DNA from: Anaerolineales bacterium
GTDB lineage: Bacteria > Chloroflexota > Anaerolineae > Anaerolineales > UBA11858
Reading direction: 5' to 3'
Assembly (NCBI GenBank): GCA_028278545.1
Contig: JANQED010000019.1
Span: forward strand, 62,001 to 126,000
DNA length: 64,000 nt
Part shown: piece by piece, positions 43,117 through 51,394 of the stretch
Numbering within the stretch: the first letter of the stretch is position 1
Layout of the letters: each line of letters starts with the position of its first letter
Program-made: the position numbers and the translations under genes
The notes under the pieces: model-generated
What the model was told of the DNA's origin: nothing
Databases searched by the model: none
Seen by the model: only the letters and a program-made list of their open reading frames with translations

Positions 43117-43149
43117 AGGATAGCGTACCCGTGTGAAGAAGTTGTGAAG
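43117..43149 (-). promoter_or_regulatory. OmpR/PhoB-type binding repeats and -10 box
   Basis: On the plus strand TGTGAAG-AAGT-TGTGAAG (43132-43149) is an exact 7-bp direct repeat with an 11-bp period, i.e. CTTCACA tandem sites on the coding strand. A TATCCT -10 lies at 43117-43122, so the repeats cover the poor -35. This is the arrangement of PhoB/PhoP-type activated promoters. Confidence 0.55.
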
Positions 43150-43225
43150 AGAAAGTGGATGTTCGATGAAGGTTATTTTCTGGTCAATTTGAACAAACAT
43201 TGCGGTTGTGCTATGATTAGATTGC

Positions 43226-43257
43226 AAAAAACGGGGGTCCTCGTTTCACGACTCCCC
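43226..43257 (-). terminator. uvrB terminator overlapping its stop codon
   Basis: GGGG and TCGT pair with ACGA and CCCC in a hairpin that starts within the last codons of uvrB and is followed by six T on the minus strand. Confidence 0.7.
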
Positions 43258-45282
43258 TGCCATCAGCTTGATGCGTTCCCAGGGCTTGAGATCGCCTTCC
43301 TCGGCCAAAATGCCCCGCAACTCATAGACCTGATCTCTCAGCGCAGCAGCTTTTTCAAACTCCAGGTTTTTAGCGGCAACCTTCATCTGGTCTTCCAATC
43401 CAGCGATGATCTTCATCATCTCGTCTTTGGGCAGGGTGGTGACGGCATCGACACGATAGTCGGCCTGCTCTTCAGCGATGGCGTGCGCGGCGACCTGATC
43501 GGTGATATCGCGGATATCTTTGACAATGCCAACCGGTTCGATGCCGTGATCTTCATTATAGGCAGCCTGTTTGGCGCGGCGGCGGTTGGTCTCGTCAATG
43601 GCGGCTTGCATGGCATCGGAGATGGCATCGGCATACATGATCACCCGGCCTTCCACATGCCGGGCAGCACGACCGATGGTCTGGATCAGGGCCGTCTCCG
43701 AGCGCAAGAAACCGGCTTTATCGGCATCGAGGATGGCCACCAGGGAGACCTCGGGCAGGTCGAGTCCCTCTCGGAGCAGGTTAATGCCCACCACCACGTC
43801 GAACACGCCCAAGCGCAGGTCGCGCAGGATCCCCACCCGCTCGAGGGTATCGACCTCCGAGTGTAAGTAGTGCACCTTGACGCCCATCTCCATCAAATAA
43901 TCGGCCAGGTCCTCAGACATACGCTTGGTCAGCGTGGTAACCAGCACACGTTGACCGATCTCCACACGTTTGTGAATCTCCCCCATCAAATCATCTATTT
44001 GGCCCTGAACCGGACGCACCTCGATCTCAGGGTCGATCAAACCCGTGGGCCGGATGATCTGCTCGACGACCTGATCAGTGTGTTCCATCTCGTAAGGGCC
44101 GGGGGTGGCCGAGGTATAGACCGTGAAGCCCATGCGCTCCTCGAACTCATCAAAGGTCAGCGGGCGGTTGTCCAACGCTGAGGGCAGACGGAAACCATAA
44201 TCAACCAGAACGGTTTTACGGGCGCGATCCCCGTTGTACATGGCGCGGACTTGCGGTACGGTCATATGAGATTCATCAATGATCAGCAGGTAGTCATCGG
44301 GGAAGTAGTCCACCAGGGTCCAGGGAGGAGAGCCGGGGGGGCGTTGGTCTAGGGGACGAGAGTAGTTCTCGATCCCAGCGCAGTGCCCCGCCTCACGCAG
44401 CATCTCCAGATCGTAGCGGGTGCGCTGCTCGATGCGCTGCGCCTCTAGCAATTGATCGTTGGCCTTAAAATACTCGAGGCGTTCTTCTAGTTCTTCAGCG
44501 ATATCGGCAATCGCCTTCTTCATCTTCTCCTCTTCGGTGATGAAGTGCTTGGCGGGGTAAATATCTACAGACTCCATCTCGCGGCGGACTTCGCCGGTGA
44601 TGTAATTCACCTCGGTGATGCGCTCGACCTCGTCCCCCCAGAAACTGACCCGATAGACATGGCGGTCTTCATAGGCCGGGGCTACTTCCAGGGTATCCCC
44701 GCGTACGCGGAAGGTTCCGGGTCTCAGATCGACATCGTTGCGTGTATATTGGCTCTCGACCAGCCGACGCAGCAAAGATGTACGGCGATAGCTCTTGCCC
44801 ACTTCTAGTTCGATGACCACTCTGCCATAAGCCTCAGGATTCCCCAGACCATATATACACGATACCGAAGCGACGATCACCACATCCTCTCGCGAAAGCA
44901 GCGCCGTGGTGGCCGCCAGACGCAGACGCTCGATTTCTTCGTTGATCTCGGTTTCTTTTTCGATGTACAAGTCGTGACGCGGCACGTAAGCCTCGGGCTG
45001 GTAATAATCGTAATAAGAAACGAAGTAAGCAACGGCGTTCTCTGGGAAGAAATCGAGGAACTCGGCATAGAGTTGGGCAACCAGGGTCTTGTTGTGGGCG
45101 ATCACCAGGGTGGGCTTGTTCAGATGTGCGATGATGTTCGCCATGGTGAAGGTTTTGCCTGTCCCCGTGGCCCCCAGCAAAACCTGATTCCGATTGCCCT
45201 TATCTAAGCCCTCGATCAGTTGGGCGATGGCTTCCGGTTGGTCACCGGTGGGTTGGAAAGGAGCGTGTAGTTTGAAGGTCAT
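43246..45282 (-). CDS. uvrB: Excinuclease ABC subunit B
   Basis: A 678-residue UvrB, the damage-verifying helicase-like subunit of nucleotide excision repair. Walker A GATGTGKT is at about 39; the beta-hairpin region [12 protein letters not shown], the helicase motifs DESH and QTIGRAARH, and the C-terminal UVR motif ([21 protein letters not shown]) are all present. The length is normal. An SOS-type box overlaps the promoter. It is a single-gene unit with its own terminator. Confidence 0.97.
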   Translation of the reverse strand: MTFKLHAPFQPTGDQPEAIAQLIEGLDKGNRNQVLLGATGTGKTFTMANIIAHLNKPTLVIAHNKTLVAQLYAEFLDFFPENAVAYFVSYYDYYQPEAYVPRHDLYIEKETEINEEIERLRLAATTALLSREDVVIVASVSCIYGLGNPEAYGRVVIELEVGKSYRRTSLLRRLVESQYTRNDVDLRPGTFRVRGDTLEVAPAYEDRHVYRVSFWGDEVERITEVNYITGEVRREMESVDIYPAKHFITEEEKMKKAIADIAEELEERLEYFKANDQLLEAQRIEQRTRYDLEMLREAGHCAGIENYSRPLDQRPPGSPPWTLVDYFPDDYLLIIDESHMTVPQVRAMYNGDRARKTVLVDYGFRLPSALDNRPLTFDEFEERMGFTVYTSATPGPYEMEHTDQVVEQIIRPTGLIDPEIEVRPVQGQIDDLMGEIHKRVEIGQRVLVTTLTKRMSEDLADYLMEMGVKVHYLHSEVDTLERVGILRDLRLGVFDVVVGINLLREGLDLPEVSLVAILDADKAGFLRSETALIQTIGRAARHVEGRVIMYADAISDAMQAAIDETNRRRAKQAAYNEDHGIEPVGIVKDIRDITDQVAAHAIAEEQADYRVDAVTTLPKDEMMKIIAGLEDQMKVAAKNLEFEKAAALRDQVYELRGILAEEGDLKPWERIKLMAGES

Positions 45283-45332
45283 AAGTTTTAGAGATTGAAC
45301 TTAGAATGAAGAATTTGATATTTACGCGTTCT

Positions 45333-45352
45333 ATTATATCGAACATTCGTTC
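45333..45352 (-). promoter_or_regulatory. uvrB promoter with LexA (SOS) box
   Basis: GAACATTCGTTC (45341-45352), with a C before it, matches the Gram-positive LexA/DinR box CGAAC-N4-GTTCG except for its last base. It directly abuts the TATAAT -10 (45333-45338, minus strand), so LexA would block RNA polymerase. Confidence 0.65.
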
Positions 45353-45442
45353 TTTTTGGGATAGTAGCTCATTGTTGCGCAAGCATCCCCCATGCCTCAG
45401 CCAATATCACCCTCTGTGAGAGAACTAAAGTCGATAATATAT

Positions 45443-47812
45443 TTATTCTGGCTTCGCTTGCAAGACCAGCTTAGACTTCCCGGCCTCCTCCACCTGCTGA
45501 CGCGTCCACAGCATGGGGTGATATTCCCCTTGCAGCCAGGGCTGGATCAAATCGTCATAATGTGGGCTGGCAAGATGGCCCGACTGTCCAGGAGGGACGA
45601 TGACCACGGATTGCGAGAGATCACCCATATCCACAATCTGGCGGAAAGAGGGAGACCAGGCGCGATTGTCGTAGGGATCGGCGGGCAGCATGGCCGTCTG
45701 GCAGGGGGTATCGGTGTCACCACCGATGGGGAAAGGCCCGCGGTTGAAGACCTGATCAAGGGGTTTCTGCAACCCCAAGGCGTGTTCGAAATTGACCTGG
45801 TGAATGCGCCCCCAGGCCCAATCTTCAGGCTCAGGCCCCAGGGTATCTCGCAGCCATGCCAAAGCCTGTTGGATGCTCTTCTTGATCACGCCATCCCGGC
45901 CCCCGGCCCGCTGCACCCACCAGGAATCGGGGCTATCGAGTAAGCGCAGGAGGATCACCGTATCCTGACCGTAAAACTCATTAGAATGCATCAGCAGGGG
46001 GTGGAAGCCCTCGCCCATCAATCGGGAGCAAAGCTCAGGCCCCAAACCAGGCTCTAACAGGTTGCGCACAAGGGTGTAGCGGATGACCTGGTAAAGCGTT
46101 CCGGGGACGCTATCCGGGGTGAGAACACCATCCCATTCGCGCAGCAGCTCCAAGGCCGTTTGAACATCCGGCTCGAGATCAGTGATTCCCTCCAGGCGCG
46201 CGACCAATTCCAACCCGGGAAGGCACTTGAAATCCATGTGGAATTCCCGGTGATCCTGCATGGTCAGTTTTTCGCGGGCCTCGATTAGCTCCTTCAAACG
46301 CCGGGCGCGATAGCCGTTCATCCAGATATTCCCCAGGTGGTGAGGGTAATCATCGGGGACGATCTTGTGATTGCAGGTAACCAGATAGCCCTGCTCGGGG
46401 TTAAGGGCGTGGGGCATCTCTTCGAAGGGCACCTCGCCGACCCACTCATACTCGCCCGACCAGCCCGGAACGGGCACGCTGCCATCGCCCTTAGCACGCA
46501 CGGGCACCACCCCTGTGACCCAATAGCTAATATTGCTCCCTACATCGGCGTAAGCCACGTTGAGTTGGGGCGCTTCGATCAGGCGCATAGCCTCGACGAA
46601 ATCATCCCAGCCTTTGGCCTTGTTCAACTTCAGCCAACCGTCAAAAGCCGGTGAAGGGCGCAAAGCCATCGAGTTGACCGCCACTTTTTGAGTTGCATGG
46701 CTGACCACATCGGAGATAATCGGGCCATGACGGGTGATAACCACTTTCTCGAGATGGGGTTCTGCCCACCCCTTTACAGAGATAGGCTCTTCAATCACTT
46801 CCGAATCACGCCATTCATCCCGGAAAAGATAGCGGTTTTGAGAATCAACCTGCTCGATGAACAGGTCTTCGGCATCGGTGAAGGCCAGGGTCATCCCCCA
46901 GGCGATATGACTGTTGTGCCCCACCAAGACCAGGGGCACTCCAGGCAAACTGACCCCAGTGACATGGAAATCCTCCCCCCCGTTGAGATGAACTTCATAC
47001 CACAGGGAGGGCATAGAAAGAGCCAGATGCATGTCATTACATAGGACAGCATTGCCCGTTTCGCTACGCTGGGGGGAAACCGCCCAGGCATTGCTGCCCT
47101 TGCCGCGCTCTAAGAAGGGGCCCGAGGCTTTGCGGGTGGAACCATCGGGATCAAGAGCATTGAATTCGATCCCTTTAGGGAGACTGATGGGGTTTTCCCC
47201 AGGATAATGGACTTCTAACTCCCCAGCGTGCTGCGGGCCGACTTTTTCGATGATCTCTGCCCGGATGATCTCCCCCTGCCAGGCGTGAGAAAGCTGCCAC
47301 ATCATCACACGGGTGAAGGCCAGGGTGTCCTCTGGCTGCCAGGGCTGGGGTTTGAAGCCCAACAGGGTGAATTCAACTGGCAATTTGGATTTGGGGTGCT
47401 CCAGGAAGGCGTTCACGCCAGCCGCATAAGCTGAAATCCCCTCTTTCAACTCATCGCTGGCTTTCTCCCAATCAGCACGGCCCAGGCGGTTGAACCCGAA
47501 GGTGCGCGCAGTGCGGTCGGTGTCCAAAGCCAACTCGCCGAAGATCTCACTGAGAGTCCCTTGCGCGGTGCGGCGGTTGAGTTCCATCTGGAAGAGGCGG
47601 TCCTGGGCGTGGGTAAAACCCTGGGCGAAAAGGGTATCTCGGAAAGACTGCGCGTAAATATGGGGGATTCCCCAACGGTCGCGGAAGACCTCTACCGACG
47701 CATCCAAGCCAGACACGCTGATTTCACCGTCAATCTTAGGCAGCCGACGGCGGCTCATCCAGGTGAGCACAGTGCCAGCGAAAGAGCCGAGGAAAGTTTT
47801 TTGGTCAGGCAT
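45443..47812 (-). CDS. Penicillin-acylase-family (S45) amidohydrolase
   Basis: A 789-residue Ntn-hydrolase precursor. The region GKGSNAWAVS marks the autoprocessing site: the serine becomes the N-terminal nucleophile of the beta chain. The alpha chain precedes it (GIPHIYAQSFRDTLFAQGFTHAQDRLFQMEL). LCNDMHLALSMPSLWYEVHL and NSHIAWGMT fit the family. Such enzymes hydrolyse penicillins, acyl-homoserine lactones or other N-acyl compounds. No clear signal peptide is seen, which is unusual for the family. AGGAG precedes the ATG. Confidence 0.93.
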   Translation of the reverse strand: MPDQKTFLGSFAGTVLTWMSRRRLPKIDGEISVSGLDASVEVFRDRWGIPHIYAQSFRDTLFAQGFTHAQDRLFQMELNRRTAQGTLSEIFGELALDTDRTARTFGFNRLGRADWEKASDELKEGISAYAAGVNAFLEHPKSKLPVEFTLLGFKPQPWQPEDTLAFTRVMMWQLSHAWQGEIIRAEIIEKVGPQHAGELEVHYPGENPISLPKGIEFNALDPDGSTRKASGPFLERGKGSNAWAVSPQRSETGNAVLCNDMHLALSMPSLWYEVHLNGGEDFHVTGVSLPGVPLVLVGHNSHIAWGMTLAFTDAEDLFIEQVDSQNRYLFRDEWRDSEVIEEPISVKGWAEPHLEKVVITRHGPIISDVVSHATQKVAVNSMALRPSPAFDGWLKLNKAKGWDDFVEAMRLIEAPQLNVAYADVGSNISYWVTGVVPVRAKGDGSVPVPGWSGEYEWVGEVPFEEMPHALNPEQGYLVTCNHKIVPDDYPHHLGNIWMNGYRARRLKELIEAREKLTMQDHREFHMDFKCLPGLELVARLEGITDLEPDVQTALELLREWDGVLTPDSVPGTLYQVIRYTLVRNLLEPGLGPELCSRLMGEGFHPLLMHSNEFYGQDTVILLRLLDSPDSWWVQRAGGRDGVIKKSIQQALAWLRDTLGPEPEDWAWGRIHQVNFEHALGLQKPLDQVFNRGPFPIGGDTDTPCQTAMLPADPYDNRAWSPSFRQIVDMGDLSQSVVIVPPGQSGHLASPHYDDLIQPWLQGEYHPMLWTRQQVEEAGKSKLVLQAKPE

Positions 47813-47850
47813 TGGGGTCTCCTATGCAAACTGAATAACGACTAACGGCG

Positions 47851-47934
47851 ATGAGCTGAACGTGGATGAGTAACTTTTTCAATGAATTGTAACCCAGATT
47901 GCCAAGCGACTATCGTCGCTGAGGTTCAGCTCAT
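47851..47934. repeat. Long-range inverted repeat with an inner hairpin
   Basis: ATGAGCTGAAC (47851-47861) and its exact complement (47924-47934) flank 62 bp that include a second perfect hairpin, AGCGAC-TATC-GTCGCT (47905-47920). It lies in the divergent region between the S45 acylase and the toxin-antitoxin promoter. Confidence 0.5.
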
Positions 47935-47961
47935 GAAACCACCCTTTTCATTCCAGCCGTC

Positions 47962-47990
47962 ATGACAAAGCATTTGCTCTACGTTATAAT
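47962..47990 (+). promoter_or_regulatory. Promoter of the toxin-antitoxin pair
   Basis: ATGACA (47962-47967) and TATAAT (47985-47990) with a 17-bp spacer: 11 of 12 consensus bases. Predicted start near 47997, just before the GGAG that serves the antitoxin. Confidence 0.75.
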
Positions 47991-48012
47991 CACCAGCAAA
48001 GGAGTAAAGATT

Positions 48013-48243
48013 ATGAATGACCTCAAACGCATCACCTTCGATCCGAACGTGATGGGCGGCAAACCTTGTATTCGGGGGATGCGTATCACCGTCGGGACAA
48101 TTGTCGGCCTAGTTGCTACTGGGTACACTACCGATGAGATTTTAGAAGCATATCCCCACTTGGAAAAAGAGGATGTGCGTGAGGCGCTGGCGTACGCTGC
48201 TTGGCGCGCAGAGGAAATTGAACTACCTCTCATTAGGTCATGA
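48013..48243 (+). CDS. DUF433 antitoxin (VapB-like)
   Basis: A 76-residue DUF433 protein: ITFDPNVMGGKPCIRGMRITVGTIV followed by a helical half (GYTTDEILEAYPHLEKEDVREALAYAA). DUF433 proteins are DNA-binding antitoxins paired with PIN-like DUF5615 toxins. The ATG at 48013 has GGAG eight bases upstream and lies after the predicted transcription start, so the longer frame to 47962 is rejected. The stop overlaps the toxin start (ATGA). Confidence 0.9.
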   Translation: MNDLKRITFDPNVMGGKPCIRGMRITVGTIVGLVATGYTTDEILEAYPHLEKEDVREALAYAAWRAEEIELPLIRS

Positions 48244-48605
48244 AAATCTTGTTAGATATGAACCTGTCTCCAGATTGGGTACAGGCTCTTCAACAAGAAG
48301 GGTGGTCTGCTCAACACTGGTCAACTATCGGTGACCCACGTACCACAGATCGAGAAATTATGCAGTGGGCCAAATCTAACAACCACATCGTATTTACGCA
48401 CGATCTTGATTTCGGAACATTGCTTGCGACTACCCGCGCTGACGGACCAAGTGTTATCCAGGTGCGAACGCAAGATATCATGCCTGAAAACCTGGGAAAA
48501 CGAATTATCTCCATCTTGCGAGAACATCAAACGACATTGGAAGCGGGGGCCTTGATCACCGTCGATGAAAACAAATCCCGGATTCGCATTTTGCCATTCT
48601 CCTAA
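48240..48605 (+). CDS. DUF5615 PIN-like toxin
   Basis: A 121-residue PIN-like protein. Acidic residues expected at the metal site are present: MKILLDMNLS (Asp6), the central TTDREIMQWA, and VFTHDLDFG (two Asp). The family is thought to cleave RNA. The gene overlaps the DUF433 antitoxin by 4 nt, the classic layout of a type II toxin-antitoxin system. All expected catalytic residues seem intact. Confidence 0.88.
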   Translation: MKILLDMNLSPDWVQALQQEGWSAQHWSTIGDPRTTDREIMQWAKSNNHIVFTHDLDFGTLLATTRADGPSVIQVRTQDIMPENLGKRIISILREHQTTLEAGALITVDENKSRIRILPFS

Positions 48606-48669
48606 ATTTATACGAGCATTCAAAGGTTATATCAATCACTAAACGCGCTTTTTGATTCTTGAGGTAACT

Positions 48670-50241
48670 ATGACCACTCCCATGATCGAATGTGTTCCTA
48701 ATTTCTCCGACGCCCGACGCCCGGAAGTCATCCAGGCCATCAGCCAGACCATCGCCAGTGTGGAAGGCGTCTACGTTTTGGACCGCCACTCCGATGATGA
48801 CCACAACCGCACGGTGATCACTTACGTTGGTTCGCCCGTCGGCGTCGAAGAAGCGGCATTTCAGGCCATCGCCAAGGCCGCCGAGTTAATCGACATGACC
48901 AAGCACGTCGGCGAGCATCCCCGCATCGGGGCAACCGATGTCTTCCCCTTCGTGCCCATCTCCGGCGTATCCATGAAGGACTGCGTGGAAATCGCCCGGC
49001 GGGTAGGGAAGCGCGCCGGCGAGGAATTGAACATCCCTGTCTATCTCTACGAAGAGGCCGCCCTCCGCCCTGACCGCACCAGGTTGGAAGTCATCCGTCG
49101 TGGGGAATACGAGACCTTAAAAGAAGTCATCGCCACAGACCCCTTCAGGGCACCCGATTTTGGTCCCAAGGAACTGGGGGGCGCCGGAGCGACGGTCATC
49201 GGGGCGCGCGAGTTCTTGATCGCCTACAACGTTTACCTGACCACCGACGATGTCGAGATCGCCAAGAAGATTGGGAAGACGATCCGGCATTCATCGGGCG
49301 GACTGCGATTCGTAAAGGGGATGGGGCTGCTGGTGGACGGGCGTGCCCAGGTCTCCATGAACCTGACCAACTTCCGCAAAACCCCGATTGCATTGGTAGT
49401 CGAGACCATCCGCCGCGAGGCCCAACGCTATGGGGTCGCCATCCATCACAGCGAACTGGTCGGTCTGATCCCCCAGGAGGCCTTGGTCGATGCGGCGGTG
49501 TGGTACACACAAATGGATCAATTCGAGCCAGAGCAGGTGCTGGAAACAAAATTATTTGCAGCTTTGGGTAACCAGCAGGGAGCGAAGCGCGGAGAGCAGG
49601 GCAAAACTTCCGACAGCCAATCCGCCAAAGGCGTTTCCAACGCCTTTTTGGATGATCTCGCCGCAGGAACTCCCACTCCTGGCGGCGGCTCAGCCGCGGC
49701 ACATGCCGGTGCGATGGCGGCGGGCTTAGTCATCATGGTGGCCCGGCTGACCTTCGGCAAGAAGAAATACGCCGATGTTGAGGGCCAAATGCAGGAAATC
49801 CTCAAGGAAGCTGAAAACCTGCGCGCCGAGCTTACCAACGCGGTCGAGCACGATGCCCAGGCCTTTGAGGCCATCATGACGGCCTTCAAGCTCGCCAAGG
49901 ATGACCCCCAACGTGCCGCGACGATCCAGGAAGCCACTTTACATGCCGCTGAGGTGCCTCTGGAGGTCGCAAGCCAGTCTGTGCGCGTCATGGAGCTGGC
50001 TCTGGCAGCGGCCAGCCACGGCAACGCCAACGCAATCACCGATGCTGGCACAGGAGCGGCAATGGCGCAGGCTGCGCTCACTGGCGCGGGCTACAATGTG
50101 CGCATCAACGTGTTGGGATTGAAGGATGAGGCAGTTGTCGAAGCCCTCTTGGGCGAACTCGGTGCCTTGGAGGAGAAAGCAGCCCGGTTTCAAGACCAAC
50201 TCAGGAAGCAGCTCATCGAAAGGGGAGGGCTATCCCTATAA
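48670..50241 (+). CDS. Bifunctional glutamate formimidoyltransferase / formimido-THF cyclodeaminase
   Basis: A 523-residue fusion. The first 300 residues are the formiminotransferase (IECVPNFSDARRPEVI, DRHSDDDHNRTVIT, GEHPRIGATDVFPF). A hydrophilic linker follows (about 302-326, rich in G, Q, S, K). Residues 327-523 are the cyclodeaminase (FLDDLAAGTPTPGGGSAAA). Together they move the formimino group from histidine breakdown to tetrahydrofolate and release ammonia. The vertebrate enzyme has the same fusion; many bacteria have separate genes. GAGG five bases before the ATG at 48670. Confidence 0.93.
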   Translation: MTTPMIECVPNFSDARRPEVIQAISQTIASVEGVYVLDRHSDDDHNRTVITYVGSPVGVEEAAFQAIAKAAELIDMTKHVGEHPRIGATDVFPFVPISGVSMKDCVEIARRVGKRAGEELNIPVYLYEEAALRPDRTRLEVIRRGEYETLKEVIATDPFRAPDFGPKELGGAGATVIGAREFLIAYNVYLTTDDVEIAKKIGKTIRHSSGGLRFVKGMGLLVDGRAQVSMNLTNFRKTPIALVVETIRREAQRYGVAIHHSELVGLIPQEALVDAAVWYTQMDQFEPEQVLETKLFAALGNQQGAKRGEQGKTSDSQSAKGVSNAFLDDLAAGTPTPGGGSAAAHAGAMAAGLVIMVARLTFGKKKYADVEGQMQEILKEAENLRAELTNAVEHDAQAFEAIMTAFKLAKDDPQRAATIQEATLHAAEVPLEVASQSVRVMELALAAASHGNANAITDAGTGAAMAQAALTGAGYNVRINVLGLKDEAVVEALLGELGALEEKAARFQDQLRKQLIERGGLSL

Positions 50242-51392
50242 TGAGCCTGAGAGACCCGGTTTCTACTCCCCGTCACAGCAGAGATCACCCAAAAACCGGT
50301 CATTTTCAGGCCAGCAAGCGTCTCTTAGGCAGGAAAAGCCGGGTCTCCACCTCTCAGTCCCACTTTCCAAAAACAACTTTTCTCATTTATGTTGCCCTGA
50401 TCAGCGGGCTCGGACTGGGGTTGGCCGCCTGTGCCTCGGAATCAGCGAACAATGGGCAGCGGACCGTGACCAACGATATCCCACCTGTCACCAACACACA
50501 CTACCCAACACCCAGCAGCAAGGTTTCCCCCACACTCCCAAGCACGCCTACCCATCTCCCCGCAGCCTCCCCAACGCCCACGCCTTACTCACCTGATGTT
50601 TGCATTTACGCGGGGCATTTTCATTTATCCCGCCCCATTGCGCCTTCGGGAGTAGACGTTATCGACCCGACCTACCGCTATGGCAGCACACAAGACGGCC
50701 TGCGCGAGACCCACCACGGTGTGGAATTCGTCAATCCACAAGGCACGCCCGTGCTGGCCGCCGCAGATGGCATGGTCATCGTAGCCGGAGACGATTATCA
50801 AATCCCCTATGCCAACTACCCCGGCTTCTATGGCAATCTGGTCATCCTGGAACATGCTTTGCCGGAGGTTGAGGGGCCCATTTTTACCCTCTACGGGCAT
50901 CTCTATGATGTGCAGGTAGAAATCGGTCAACAGGTCAAAACCGGAGACCAGATCGGCGAGGTGGGGTTCACCGGTTGGGCCACGGGTGAACACCTGCACT
51001 TCGAGGTACGCTACGGGGCGAACAGCTACCGGGAGACCCGCAACCCTGAGTTGTGGCTGCGGCCCCATCACGACGAAAACAATGAACCTCACGGTGCCAT
51101 CGCAGGCCAGATCATCGATGAGTTTGGCACACCCATCTACAATGCCCCGCTGACCATTGAACAAATCTCCCCAGAAAACGGCGAAATCCTGGCCGCTTAC
51201 TACCTCGAGACCTATGCCGATTGGACGGTCAACGGGGATGACAATTTGGGTGAGAACTTCGTTTTGGGCGATCTACCCGCCGGGCACTATCGCGTCAGCT
51301 TTGTGGCGCGCGGCTTGCAAGTATACGATGTCGAGGTACAGCCAGGTCAGGTCACCATGATCGTCTTCGACGCGCGCGAGCAAGGGGAGTAA
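50241..51392 (+). CDS. M23-family peptidase-like lipoprotein
   Basis: A 383-residue cell-surface protein. A long N-terminal extension precedes a hydrophobic helix ending GLAACAS, a lipobox-like site (Cys64). A P/T/S-rich linker and a LytM/M23 domain (about 135-275) follow, with HHGVEF and the zinc motif EHLHFEV. In the first motif the usual zinc aspartate (HxGxD) is Glu. A carboxypeptidase-regulatory-like beta domain (AGQIIDEFGTPIYNAPLTIE) ends the protein. The start overlaps the upstream stop by 1 nt. Confidence 0.82.
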   Translation: MSLRDPVSTPRHSRDHPKTGHFQASKRLLGRKSRVSTSQSHFPKTTFLIYVALISGLGLGLAACASESANNGQRTVTNDIPPVTNTHYPTPSSKVSPTLPSTPTHLPAASPTPTPYSPDVCIYAGHFHLSRPIAPSGVDVIDPTYRYGSTQDGLRETHHGVEFVNPQGTPVLAAADGMVIVAGDDYQIPYANYPGFYGNLVILEHALPEVEGPIFTLYGHLYDVQVEIGQQVKTGDQIGEVGFTGWATGEHLHFEVRYGANSYRETRNPELWLRPHHDENNEPHGAIAGQIIDEFGTPIYNAPLTIEQISPENGEILAAYYLETYADWTVNGDDNLGENFVLGDLPAGHYRVSFVARGLQVYDVEVQPGQVTMIVFDAREQGE

Positions 51393-51394
51393 AG

